Shown in pieces: positions 53,824 to 62,048 of a stretch of DNA of 64,000 bases (its first letter is position 1; each line of letters begins with the position of its first letter). Below the pieces are notes generated by a model that was not told the DNA's origin, did no database searches, and saw only the letters and a program-made list of their open reading frames with translations. A program made the translations under genes and the position numbers. This DNA is from Pseudomonas sp. ERMR1:02 (GTDB lineage: Bacteria > Pseudomonadota > Gammaproteobacteria > Pseudomonadales > Pseudomonadaceae): the NCBI RefSeq assembly GCF_002277815.1, contig NZ_NKJI01000023.1, positions 1 to 64,000 on the forward strand, in the 5' to 3' direction.

Positions 53824-54222
53824 ATGCTCAAGTTCAAATTTCTATTATGGATGTTCACCCAGCTGCTGAAACGGCAGGTCAGGATAAACCCCAATTGCGC
53901 CCGCTACATAGAAGGCGAGGATCTTGTGTTCCAGATCCGTACCGATGCTGGTATCGGCCGCTATTTCGTCATCCGAAACGGCGCCATCCGCTCCGTTGCC
54001 GGCCTGGCCGACAATCCGCGCTTCACTTTGAAATTCAAAGACGCCGATAAGGGTTTTGCAATTCTCTCGGCCAAGGACAGCCAGGCAGCGTTCCTTAGGG
54101 GGCTGGGTAACGAGGAGTTGGTTATCAGCGGTGATTTCCTCAAGGTAATGTTTTTCCAGGGACTGACTGCTTACCTGCAGCCACCCACAGTGGTCGCTCC
54201 CTATGACCGCACTGCGTTTTAA
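53824..54222 (+). CDS. SCP2-like lipid-binding protein
   Basis: 132 residues. The stretch from ARYIEGEDLVFQIRTDAGIG through RFTLKFKDADKGFAILSAKD and the LVISGDFLKVMFFQ helix fits the SCP2 sterol-carrier fold, a small hydrophobic-ligand pocket. No enzyme motif is seen. It probably carries or buffers a hydrophobic intermediate. It is 35 bases after the hydrolase and five bases before the HxlR gene, so it is cotranscribed. The same fold recurs at the end of that regulator. Confidence 0.72.
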   Translation: MLKFKFLLWMFTQLLKRQVRINPNCARYIEGEDLVFQIRTDAGIGRYFVIRNGAIRSVAGLADNPRFTLKFKDADKGFAILSAKDSQAAFLRGLGNEELVISGDFLKVMFFQGLTAYLQPPTVVAPYDRTAF

Positions 54223-54227
54223 CGACG

Positions 54228-54956
54228 ATGGCGCCTGACAAAATGCTAAACAAGACCTATGGGCAGCTTTGTCCGATTGCCAGAAGCCTCGATGTGCTAG
54301 GCGAGCGCTGGACGCTACTGGTGCTGCGCGAACTGCTATTGGGCCCAAAGCGGTTCAAAGAGCTGTTGGCGGTATTGCCGGCAATGGGGACTAATCGGTT
54401 GTCCGCACGCCTGAAGGTGCTGGTAGACAACGGAATCGCCAGGCCTGCTACAGCGCCAATTTCCGCCTACGAATTAACGGAATTGGGCGAGCAGTTGCGT
54501 AAGCCACTGCTCGCGCTAGGACTCTGGGGGCTGAGTTTGCCCGTGGACGAACGCATCGACCCCGCGACTGCACGCGCCGAACTCATAGCCCTCAGCCTTA
54601 CGGGCATCGGCCGGTCCGATGCAAGCATTGGATTACGCGCCACATACGAGTTTCACGTGGGCGAGGAAGTCTTCCACATACGCGTGGACGACAGCGAGAT
54701 ACTCGCGCGCTCAGGTTATGCCCCTGCGGCCGATGTGGTCATCCACTGCGATCTGAATACCTTCATGGCGCTGGCCCTACGACAAATTTCGCCGGCAGAC
54801 GCGTTGCGCGAAGGTCGGGCTCATCTACCGCACACACAGCTCGAAACCTTTGAGCAACTGTTTCAAGTGCTCGAATTCAATCCGGAAAACTTACCGGACG
54901 CATTGCTTGCTGCTCTTCCTCATTCCAGCCTTGTGGGAACACCAGATGAAAGCTGA
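54228..54956 (+). CDS. HxlR-family regulator with C-terminal SCP2-like domain
   Basis: 242 residues. The N-terminal winged helix is HxlR-type (YGQLCPIARSLDVLGERWTL, LVLRELLLGPKRFKELLAVL). From about residue 145 an SCP2-like domain follows (YEFHVGEEVFHIRVDDSEIL, DVVIHCDLNTFMALALRQIS). HxlR regulators with this tail are known, and the tail may sense a hydrophobic ligand. It overlaps the next gene by 11 bases. It likely regulates the same operon. Confidence 0.82.
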   Translation: MAPDKMLNKTYGQLCPIARSLDVLGERWTLLVLRELLLGPKRFKELLAVLPAMGTNRLSARLKVLVDNGIARPATAPISAYELTELGEQLRKPLLALGLWGLSLPVDERIDPATARAELIALSLTGIGRSDASIGLRATYEFHVGEEVFHIRVDDSEILARSGYAPAADVVIHCDLNTFMALALRQISPADALREGRAHLPHTQLETFEQLFQVLEFNPENLPDALLAALPHSSLVGTPDES

Positions 54957-56202
54957 AACAAACCTGCTGAACCAATCCCTGCAACTGCCCAACGGAAGCG
55001 TGCTGCGCAATCGACTGGCCAAGGCATCGATGAGCGAGACGCTGGGCACTTACGATAACCGTCCCACCCTGGGGCTGGTCGGACTGTACCGTCGCTGGGC
55101 AGCTTCCGGTCTGGGACTCATCATTACGGGGAATGTGATGATTGACCGTCGCGCCCTTGGCGAACCGGGCAATGTCGTAATCGAGGACGAGAAAGATCTG
55201 CCGGTACTGCGACAGTGGGCGAAGGTTGCTACCGACCAGGGGGCGGCGATCTGGGTGCAACTCAATCACCCTGGCAAACAATCGACAAAGGGGCTGAACG
55301 CCAGCAACCTTGCTCCATCGGCTGTTCCGTTCCGAGAGGATATGGCTGCCTTTTTCGAAACCCCGCGTGAAGCCACTGTTGCCGAGATCCAGGACATCAT
55401 CGAGCGTTTCGGGCGCAGTGCCGCCATCTGCAAAAAAGCTGGTTTCAGTGGCGTGGAAATCCACGGAGCGCACGGCTACCTAATCAATCAGTTCCTCTCA
55501 CCCCATCACAATCGGCGCGAAGACGAATGGGGTGGCACACCGCAGAAGCGTCGCCGTTTTGTGCTGGCCGTCTACGCCGAAATTCGACGTCAAGTCGGAG
55601 CGGACTTCCCGGTGGGGATTAAACTCAACTCGGCCGATTTCCAGCGGGGTGGTTTCACTGAAGAGGAGTCGATGGAAACTATCCGCGCGCTGATCGACGC
55701 TGGTATTGATCTAATCGAGATATCCGGCGGCACCTACGAGGCTCCAGCCATGAGTGGTGCGATGCATGAGCCGAAAAAAGGCTCTACCGTAGCGCGCGAA
55801 GCCTACTTCTTAGAGTTCGCCGCGAAGGTTCGAGCTAACGTACAAGTGCCCTTGATGGTCACAGGCGGTTTTCGCACTGCGGCAGGGATGAACGAGGCAC
55901 TGCGCTCGGGATCACTGGATGTGGTCGGTCTGGCACGATTGTTGGCCATTGATCCGGATGCTCCAGCGGCATTGCTGAAGGGGAGCGACAGCAATCAACA
56001 GGTGCGACCAATCAATACTGGCATCAAGGCCGTGGATCGCATGGGGATTATGGAAATCCTCTGGTACACCGGACAACTCAAACGCATTGCCAAAGGTGGC
56101 GAACCTCGTCCCAACGAAAGTGGATTCTGGGCATTCCTTAAAGCTGCGTTCGGTAGTGGGTGGGGGGCATTGCGCACTCGCCGCTTGCGGGCACGCTCCT
56201 GA
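54946..56202 (+). CDS. NADH:flavin oxidoreductase / Old Yellow Enzyme-type (first copy)
   Basis: 418 residues, TIM-barrel flavoprotein. Motifs: KASMSETLGTYDNRPTLGLV, WVQLNHPGKQS, the active-site VEIHGAHGYLINQFLSPHHN, and KLNSADFQRGGFTEEESMET, with VTGGFRTAAGMNEAL near the end. It is of the longer DCR/NADH-oxidase-like type, with no Fe-S domain. It reduces activated C=C bonds. The start at 54946 overlaps the HxlR stop. It ends in a basic tail (ALRTRRLRARS). Confidence 0.85.
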   Translation: MKAETNLLNQSLQLPNGSVLRNRLAKASMSETLGTYDNRPTLGLVGLYRRWAASGLGLIITGNVMIDRRALGEPGNVVIEDEKDLPVLRQWAKVATDQGAAIWVQLNHPGKQSTKGLNASNLAPSAVPFREDMAAFFETPREATVAEIQDIIERFGRSAAICKKAGFSGVEIHGAHGYLINQFLSPHHNRREDEWGGTPQKRRRFVLAVYAEIRRQVGADFPVGIKLNSADFQRGGFTEEESMETIRALIDAGIDLIEISGGTYEAPAMSGAMHEPKKGSTVAREAYFLEFAAKVRANVQVPLMVTGGFRTAAGMNEALRSGSLDVVGLARLLAIDPDAPAALLKGSDSNQQVRPINTGIKAVDRMGIMEILWYTGQLKRIAKGGEPRPNESGFWAFLKAAFGSGWGALRTRRLRARS

Positions 56203-56389
56203 AACCGGCATAAGCTGTGGGCCCCGGGACGTGGCATTATGGAGCCCCAAACGCTGGCGATCTGGGCGCATATCGCGCCAGCACTGGTCGCGCGCGGCTG
56301 GATATTCGATGGCGGATGGGTACTTGGGATTGGAGGATGCATTGCCCCACCGTAGAGGCATGCAACCATTACGACCGATACGACTGGAT

Positions 56390-56965
56390 TTATTCCTTCA
56401 TTGGCAGGCGTGCGAGTGCTGCCGAGCAACAGGCCTCAAGGATCTCGTCAGCCAGTGGGGAGTCATCGGGACAGGCTCTTGAAAGCATGATCGCGCCCAC
56501 CATCTGGGCAAATGCATCGATTCGTCTGGCTCGCGCTTCGCGCTGTGCTACCGCCCCTCGTGATCCGAGATCCTCCTCAAGTTGGGTCAGGGACAACTCA
56601 AGGCCGTCGGCGAACACTTTCTTGACCTGCTCTGGCTGGCGCGAAGCATCTGCGGACAATGCCGCTATCGTGCAACCTGCGCCGGGTTCATCGCGATGCT
56701 CACGTGACAGGTAGTGCTTGATGAACTCGGCTGGCTCGACGCCCGCTGCCAAGGATGCCGAGTACGAAAAACCGCAGGCGGACGACTCGGCAATAAGATC
56801 GGTTTTACTACCGAAGTGCTTGTAGAAACCGCCATGGGTAAAGCCTGCGGCACCCATTAGGTCAGCCAGGCTGGCCCCGTCGAAACCACGCTCACGAAAC
56901 AGGGTAGAGGCTGTTTCGATGATGTGCGCACGGTTGGCCTGCGCCTGTGCTTTGGAGACTTTCAT
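56390..56965 (-). CDS. TetR-family regulator (second copy)
   Basis: 191 residues, paralogous to the first: MKVSKAQAQANRAHIIETAS, then GFDGASLADLMGAAGFTHGG and SRACPDDSPLADEILEACCS. Start at 56965 is chosen because it lines up with the first copy; a start 12 bases earlier is possible. It is divergent from the second OYE. It probably represses that gene and its own. Confidence 0.85.
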   Translation of the reverse strand: MKVSKAQAQANRAHIIETASTLFRERGFDGASLADLMGAAGFTHGGFYKHFGSKTDLIAESSACGFSYSASLAAGVEPAEFIKHYLSREHRDEPGAGCTIAALSADASRQPEQVKKVFADGLELSLTQLEEDLGSRGAVAQREARARRIDAFAQMVGAIMLSRACPDDSPLADEILEACCSAALARLPMKE

Positions 56966-57100
56966 AGTGGAGTTCATTCCTGTTGATGCCAGGTTATTAG
57001 CGTCAGGATGCATGGATGTCAGTCGACATCAAAGTTTCTTGACGGTTTAGAGTTCAGTCATCATCATAAAAATCCAAGCCCATTTGAAGGTACGTGGATC

Positions 57101-58192
57101 ATGACTGACAAGACGCTTTTCGCACCCTATCGCCTTGGCTCTTTGACATTGGTCAATCGCATTGTGATGGCCCCGCTGACCCGTAATCGCGCTGGCAAAG
57201 GCCTGGCACCGTCAGAGCTGGCAGCTACCTACTACGCCCAACGTGCATCTGCAGGCCTTATCATCACCGAGGCTACCCAGGTTTCTGAACAGGCCCAAGG
57301 CTATCAGGACACTCCTGGCCTATTCACCCAGCCACAGATTGATGGATGGCTCAAAGTTACCGACGCCGTGCACGCCAAGGGCAGTCGGATTTTTGTTCAG
57401 TTGTGGCACGTTGGCCGAATCTCACACGTAGACCTGCAGCCAGGTGGTGGCGCGCCTGTTGCCCCCTCTGCTATCCGTGCAGAGACGAAGACCTTCGTTA
57501 ATAACGGTTTTGTCGATGTTTCCGAACCGCGTGCGTTGGCGCTGGATGAGCTGCCGGGCATCGTTGAGGATTTCCGTCAGGCAGCAGCGAATGCGATCAG
57601 TGCCGGTTTTGATGGTGTAGAGATCCATGGCGCAAACGGCTATCTGCTTGAACAGTTCATTAAAGACGGCGCCAACCAGCGTGCAGATGCCTACGGTGGC
57701 TCAGTCGAAAACCGGGCGCGTCTGTTGCTGGAGGTTACCTCGGCGGTGGTCAAGGAAATCGGGGCCGAGCGCACAGGCGTACGTATTTCACCAGTGTCCC
57801 CAGCCAACGCTATTTCGTGCAGCGACCCGCAGCCGCAGTACAACTACATCGCCGAACAGCTTGACGCCCTAGGCGTGGTTTACCTGCATGTCGTTGAGGG
57901 CGCGACAGGTGGCCCGCGCGATGTAGCGCCGTTTGACTATGACGCGCTTCGCACCCGATTCAAGCAAACCTACCTGGCCAATAACGGCTATGACCTTGAC
58001 TTGGCCCAAGCTCACCTTGAGGAAAGCAAGGCTGACCTGTTCGCCTTCGGTAAGGCTTTCATTAGCAACCCAGACCTGGTTGAACGGTTTAAAACCGGTG
58101 CGCCACTGGCAGCTTTGAATCCAGCGACCCTCTTTGGCGGTGGTGCAGAAGGCTACACCGACTATCCATCGCTGGCCGATACCAACGCGTAA
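57101..58192 (+). CDS. Old Yellow Enzyme alkene reductase (NemA/XenB type)
   Basis: 363 residues, FMN barrel. Typical motifs: NRIVMAPLTRNRAGKGLAPS, QLWHVGRISHVDLQPGGGAP, GVEIHGANGYLLEQFIKDGA and FAFGKAFISNPDLVERF. It belongs to the NADPH:alkene reductase branch that acts on enones and nitro compounds. The ATG at 57101 gives the family start. Sixty-nine bases downstream an SDR gene follows in the same direction, so the two are likely a unit. Confidence 0.9.
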   Translation: MTDKTLFAPYRLGSLTLVNRIVMAPLTRNRAGKGLAPSELAATYYAQRASAGLIITEATQVSEQAQGYQDTPGLFTQPQIDGWLKVTDAVHAKGSRIFVQLWHVGRISHVDLQPGGGAPVAPSAIRAETKTFVNNGFVDVSEPRALALDELPGIVEDFRQAAANAISAGFDGVEIHGANGYLLEQFIKDGANQRADAYGGSVENRARLLLEVTSAVVKEIGAERTGVRISPVSPANAISCSDPQPQYNYIAEQLDALGVVYLHVVEGATGGPRDVAPFDYDALRTRFKQTYLANNGYDLDLAQAHLEESKADLFAFGKAFISNPDLVERFKTGAPLAALNPATLFGGGAEGYTDYPSLADTNA

Positions 58193-58261
58193 TAAGCGCT
58201 GTGCAGCTGCGCTACGTACGGCTGTCGTTACCATCTTTAGCTAACTGAGAAAACTGAATCC

Positions 58262-59047
58262 ATGAGCACGCTTACGACTGTTGTCATCACAGGCGCATCG
58301 ACAGGCATCGGTGCCACCTATGCCGAGCGCTTCGCCCGCCGTGGCCATAATCTGGTACTGGTAGCGCGCGATAAATCGCGGATGGACGCACTCGCCACAC
58401 GCCTGAGCGATGAAACCGGCGTTTCCATAGACGTACTGCAGGCCGACCTGACTGATCCAAACGACTTAGCCACTGTTGAAACGCGCCTGCGTGAAGATTC
58501 GCGTATCGGTATCCTCATCAACAATGCCGGGCTTGCCCAGTCAGGCGGCTTCACCGAGCAGACCGCTCAGAGTATCAACAGTCTTGTGGCCCTTAACATC
58601 ACCGCCCTGACACGCCTCGCAGCGGCTATCGCACCACGGCTCGTCTCGGCTGGAGAGGGTGCCATTGTCAACATTGGTTCGGTCGTGGGCCTGGCGCCGG
58701 AATTCAACATGTCGGTCTACGGTGCAACCAAGGCCTACGTGCTGTTTCTTTCGCAAGGCTTGAGTCTGGAATTGGCATCGAAAGGAGTGTACGTACAGGC
58801 CGTACTTCCTGCCGCCACGCGCACCGAGATATGGGAACGGGCCGGGGTAGACATCAAAACATTGTCCGCTGTTATGGAAGTGGGCGAGTTAGTCGACGCA
58901 GCACTGGTCGGCTATGATCGCCGCGAATTAGTAACGATTCCGCCTCTTCACGTTGTCGAGCGCTGGGAAGCGTTGGACTCAACACGGCAAGCATTGCTTT
59001 CTGACATCCGCCAGGCACATGCGGCGGAGCGTTATCAAGCGCTCTGA
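58262..59047 (+). CDS. SDR family oxidoreductase
   Basis: 261 residues, classical short-chain dehydrogenase. Nucleotide motif TGASTGIG (residues 10-17), NNAG (87-90), Ser140 and YGATK with Tyr153 and Lys157. The catalytic set is complete. Such enzymes interconvert alcohols and ketones, and here it likely works with the OYE upstream. The exact substrate is unknown. Confidence 0.88.
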   Translation: MSTLTTVVITGASTGIGATYAERFARRGHNLVLVARDKSRMDALATRLSDETGVSIDVLQADLTDPNDLATVETRLREDSRIGILINNAGLAQSGGFTEQTAQSINSLVALNITALTRLAAAIAPRLVSAGEGAIVNIGSVVGLAPEFNMSVYGATKAYVLFLSQGLSLELASKGVYVQAVLPAATRTEIWERAGVDIKTLSAVMEVGELVDAALVGYDRRELVTIPPLHVVERWEALDSTRQALLSDIRQAHAAERYQAL

Positions 59048-59168
59048 ACTTAACAGCCTCGTCTGGTACCTCCTACGATGAGGTACTGGACTGTGGCACC
59101 GAACTGACTGGTAAATCAAGGGGACTTGCGGTCAGGCTCCGATCAAGGAGATCTAGGTTTCAAGCGGT

Positions 59169-59193
59169 GAAGCTGCTCAGTCAGAGCAGCTTC
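59169..59193. terminator. Strong hairpin, probable terminator
   Basis: GAAGCTGCTC-AGTCA-GAGCAGCTTC is a perfect ten-base stem, followed by GTTTCG on the plus side. It lies between the converging SDR and small-protein genes. A weaker hairpin GTACCTC...GAGGTAC is at 59066-59086. The T tract is poor. Confidence 0.45.
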
Positions 59194-59210
59194 GTTTCGA
59201 CCGGGCGGTC

Positions 59211-59417
59211 TCAGGGTTGTGAGTGGCCCAGTTTTCGTTTGATCAGCTCGTAGACGTCCTTGTGAGTGGAGTTGTGCAGGGATTTGTCCTTGCAGGCGGT
59301 TGCCAGAAAGGTTTTGACCTCTTCCCTGGCGTGAGGATAAAGGCCTGCAACGTAGTCGGCTTCGTGTGCCTGGGTGCAATTGAAGTGTTTGTCGTCTTTC
59401 GCTTTGTCTCTAGCCAT
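59211..59417 (-). CDS. Small conserved protein of unknown function
   Basis: 68 residues: MARDKAKDDKHFNCTQAHEA, then DYVAGLYPHAREEVKTFLAT with two Cys (positions 14 and 43) and a Lys/His-rich end. AAAGGAG lies seven bases before the ATG. The frame extends further upstream without a ribosome site. The pattern recalls small conserved pseudomonad proteins, but I cannot name a family. It lies outside the catabolic cluster. Confidence 0.65.
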   Translation of the reverse strand: MARDKAKDDKHFNCTQAHEADYVAGLYPHAREEVKTFLATACKDKSLHNSTHKDVYELIKRKLGHSQP

Positions 59418-59663
59418 TGAGCGGCTCCTTTTGAGTTTGAACGATTGTGGGTAGCCAAGGCTGGATTGCCCGGCGCTTCCAGAGCTTAGGAGCGCACGTC
59501 GTTCCCGCCAGATGAGCAACAAAATCAGGAAGAGGCTGTAGGACGAGACGTGTGATCGCTTTTGCATTAAACGCAAAATGCTTCAAGCATTCGTTCAGTC
59601 GCATAGACGCCGATTGCGACACCTACCTAAACTGTCGGCAGTTACTGGGCGCGGGGTCAATGG

Positions 59664-60581
59664 ATGAATCGCAACGAACTACGCAAGGCCGACATCAACC
59701 TGATGGTGGTGTTTGAAACGCTGATGCTGGAGCGCAATGTCACCAACGTGGCGAAGAAGCTGTTTCTAGGTCAACCGACCATCAGTTCGGCGCTCAACCG
59801 CTTGCGTACGATGTTCAACGATCCGTTGTTCATTCGCGTCGGTCATCGAATGGAGCCTACGGCGCGGGCCGAAGAGATCTTTCGGCACCTTTCGCCGGCG
59901 CTGGATTCGTTATCGGTGGCGCTGAGTTTGACCCATGATTTCGACCCGAGCAGCAGCACCATGACCTTTCGTATCGGTATGTCGGACGATGTCGAGTTTG
60001 GCCTGTTACCGCCATTGCTGCGCGCATTGCGCCAGGAAGCGCCGAAGGTGGTATTCGTGGTGCAGAATGTCGATCACTGGCGGATTTCCGATCTGCTGGT
60101 GTCCGGCGATATAACGGTCGGTATCACCCAGACTCGCGGCCTGCCGGCAAACGCCAAGCGCAAACTGCTGCGGCATATCTACCCGGCTGTATTGCGGGCC
60201 GATGCGTCCGATACACCGCTGACCATCGATGAATATTGCTCGCGCCCGCATGTGCTGGTGTCGCACATCGCCAACGTCAGCGGGTTCGCCGATGAGTGGC
60301 TGGCGCAGCTCGGCCGTTCGCGTCAGGTGGTGCTCTCGGTACCGCAATACAGCTCGTTGCCGGCATTGCTGGCCGGTACCGATCTGATTGCCAGCCTGCC
60401 GGATTACGCCGCTGAGGCGATGGCGGCGTCCGGTCAATTGTACAAGGAGCCATTTCCGTTCAAGGCTCCGACCCTCGAGCTGTCCATGGTCTGGCTCAGT
60501 CATGTCGACGGTGATCCGCCGAACGTTGGCTGCGCTCACGACTTGAAGCGTTCATGGGGGAGCGCAATCTGTTGTCGCTGA
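59664..60581 (+). CDS. LysR-family regulator, C-terminus likely frameshifted
   Basis: 305 residues as read. The winged helix is standard (MNRNELRKADINLMVVFETL, NVAKKLFLGQPTISSALNRL) with the effector domain from about residue 90. Near 60515-60520 the sequence switches to an unlikely tail (NVGCAHDLKRSWGSAICCR). One added base would restore ERWLRSRLEAFMGERNLLSL and move the stop to 60587-60589. It is followed by a CHMI-family gene, which it may regulate. Confidence 0.82.
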   Translation: MNRNELRKADINLMVVFETLMLERNVTNVAKKLFLGQPTISSALNRLRTMFNDPLFIRVGHRMEPTARAEEIFRHLSPALDSLSVALSLTHDFDPSSSTMTFRIGMSDDVEFGLLPPLLRALRQEAPKVVFVVQNVDHWRISDLLVSGDITVGITQTRGLPANAKRKLLRHIYPAVLRADASDTPLTIDEYCSRPHVLVSHIANVSGFADEWLAQLGRSRQVVLSVPQYSSLPALLAGTDLIASLPDYAAEAMAASGQLYKEPFPFKAPTLELSMVWLSHVDGDPPNVGCAHDLKRSWGSAICCR

Positions 60582-60646
60582 CCCAGTGATCGGGGCAGCG
60601 CTATGTTTTATCTACGAACTTTCCACCTATCTACAGGAGTAACGCC

Positions 60647-61012
60647 ATGCCACACCTGCACTTGGAGTACACCGCCAACTTGCCTGATCTGAATGCCGAT
60701 GTGGCGTTGATGCGGCTCAACAACACACTGGTGGGTTCCGGTCAGTTCGGCGCCGAATTCGACATCAAGAGTCGCGCGGTGAAGGTCGAGACATTCAAGG
60801 TAGGCACTGCATTGGCTGAGCGGGCGTTCGTGCATGTGAAGCTGGCGCTGTTGAGCGGGCGTTCGCCGCAGATCAAGCAGCAGTTGTCTGAAAGCCTGTT
60901 GGCAGTGGTGAAAGATCTGTGTAAATGGCCGGCGAACGTGGAAGTCCAGTTGTGTGTGGAGATTCTTGATATCGATCGCGAGTCGTATACCAAGACTGCC
61001 ATCGGCGTCTGA
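60647..61012 (+). CDS. 5-carboxymethyl-2-hydroxymuconate isomerase family protein
   Basis: 121 residues of the CHMI (HpaF) tautomerase group: Pro after the start Met (MPHLHLEYTANLPDLN), where Pro2 becomes the catalytic N-terminus, RAFVHVKLALLSGRSPQIKQ, and VEVQLCVEILDIDRESYTKT. In 4-hydroxyphenylacetate degradation it isomerises 5-carboxymethyl-2-hydroxymuconate. The other hpa genes are not adjacent, so the exact role is open. A GGAGTAACGCC site precedes the ATG. Confidence 0.85.
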   Translation: MPHLHLEYTANLPDLNADVALMRLNNTLVGSGQFGAEFDIKSRAVKVETFKVGTALAERAFVHVKLALLSGRSPQIKQQLSESLLAVVKDLCKWPANVEVQLCVEILDIDRESYTKTAIGV

Positions 61013-61015
61013 ATT

Positions 61016-61951
61016 TCAGGTCGTTTGAGTCTCGGCGCAGGCCTTGATCACTTGCTCGCGTAACCAGGTGTTGGCGTTGTCCTGATCGGCATGTTGACTC
61101 CACTGCATGTCGAGGGTGAATCCCGGCAAGCCATTGGGCGCTTCACGGTGATCGAAGACGGCGTCATTGGTTAGCAATTGCTGGATGCGCCGAGGCAGAG
61201 TCAGGACGAAGTCGGTGCCAATGATCATTTTCAGTGCCGCACTGTAGCTATTGGCTCGCGCAACAATCTGCCGTTGCCGTGCTTGTCGCGCTAACCAGCC
61301 GTCGACCATGTTGGTGGTGGACGTCCAGGGTGTCGGGAACACATGTCGGTGCTCGACGAAGGTTTGCAGGCTCAAGCGCGGCTCCAGCGGGGCCGCGCGT
61401 TTATCGAAGACGCAAACCAGTTCATCTTTCAGCAGGGTCTGCGTGTTGAAGTCGCGGTGACTTCGATGAAAGTTCGGACCAAAACCAATCACCAGGTCGA
61501 GGCTACCGTCACGCAGTGCCTCTGCCGGGATGTCGGCTTCAAATTTGTGCATGTTGACCATCACCGGAAGACCGGCACAAGCGAAGTTCTTCAACAGACG
61601 GGGCAGGATCAACTGCTCGAAGTATTCCGGTGCGCAAATGTTGTAGGTCGCCGGTTGCAAGGCTGGATCGAACGTTGGCGCCCCGGCGTGACACAGGTTG
61701 ATGCTTTCGAGGATCTTCAGCATATGGGGATACATGCTGCCGGCCTTGTAAGTGGGGTGCATGCCCGTGCGCGTGTTGATGAACAGCTCGTCTTCGAAGC
61801 TGCTGCGCAGTTTTTTCAAGCAGTAGCTCACTGTGGACTGGCTAACACACAGCGCCTCGGAGACTCCGGTGACGCTGTTCTGCTCATACACGGCGACGAA
61901 CACCATGAGGTCCTGCATATCCAGCTTTCTTAGCGCGTTACTGTTCAGCAT
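61016..61951 (-). CDS. LysR-family regulator
   Basis: 311 residues. The DNA-binding start is MLNSNALRKLDMQDLMVFVA with the recognition helix ALCVSQSTVSYCLKKLRSSF. The effector domain follows from about residue 95 (YNICAPEYFEQLILPRLLKN). It converges with the CHMI gene and is separated from the DMT permease by about 100 bases. The start at 61951 is the ATG; a TTG lies further upstream. Its target is unknown. Confidence 0.85.
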   Translation of the reverse strand: MLNSNALRKLDMQDLMVFVAVYEQNSVTGVSEALCVSQSTVSYCLKKLRSSFEDELFINTRTGMHPTYKAGSMYPHMLKILESINLCHAGAPTFDPALQPATYNICAPEYFEQLILPRLLKNFACAGLPVMVNMHKFEADIPAEALRDGSLDLVIGFGPNFHRSHRDFNTQTLLKDELVCVFDKRAAPLEPRLSLQTFVEHRHVFPTPWTSTTNMVDGWLARQARQRQIVARANSYSAALKMIIGTDFVLTLPRRIQQLLTNDAVFDHREAPNGLPGFTLDMQWSQHADQDNANTWLREQVIKACAETQTT

Positions 61952-62048
61952 CCATTGCGTCTCGCGGTGTTCATTGCGCAAATCGTGCGCAATTGTGTGC
62001 GAATGATCCTAGCGGAATGAGGGCGCGAGGAGAACGTCCTGTCAGTGT

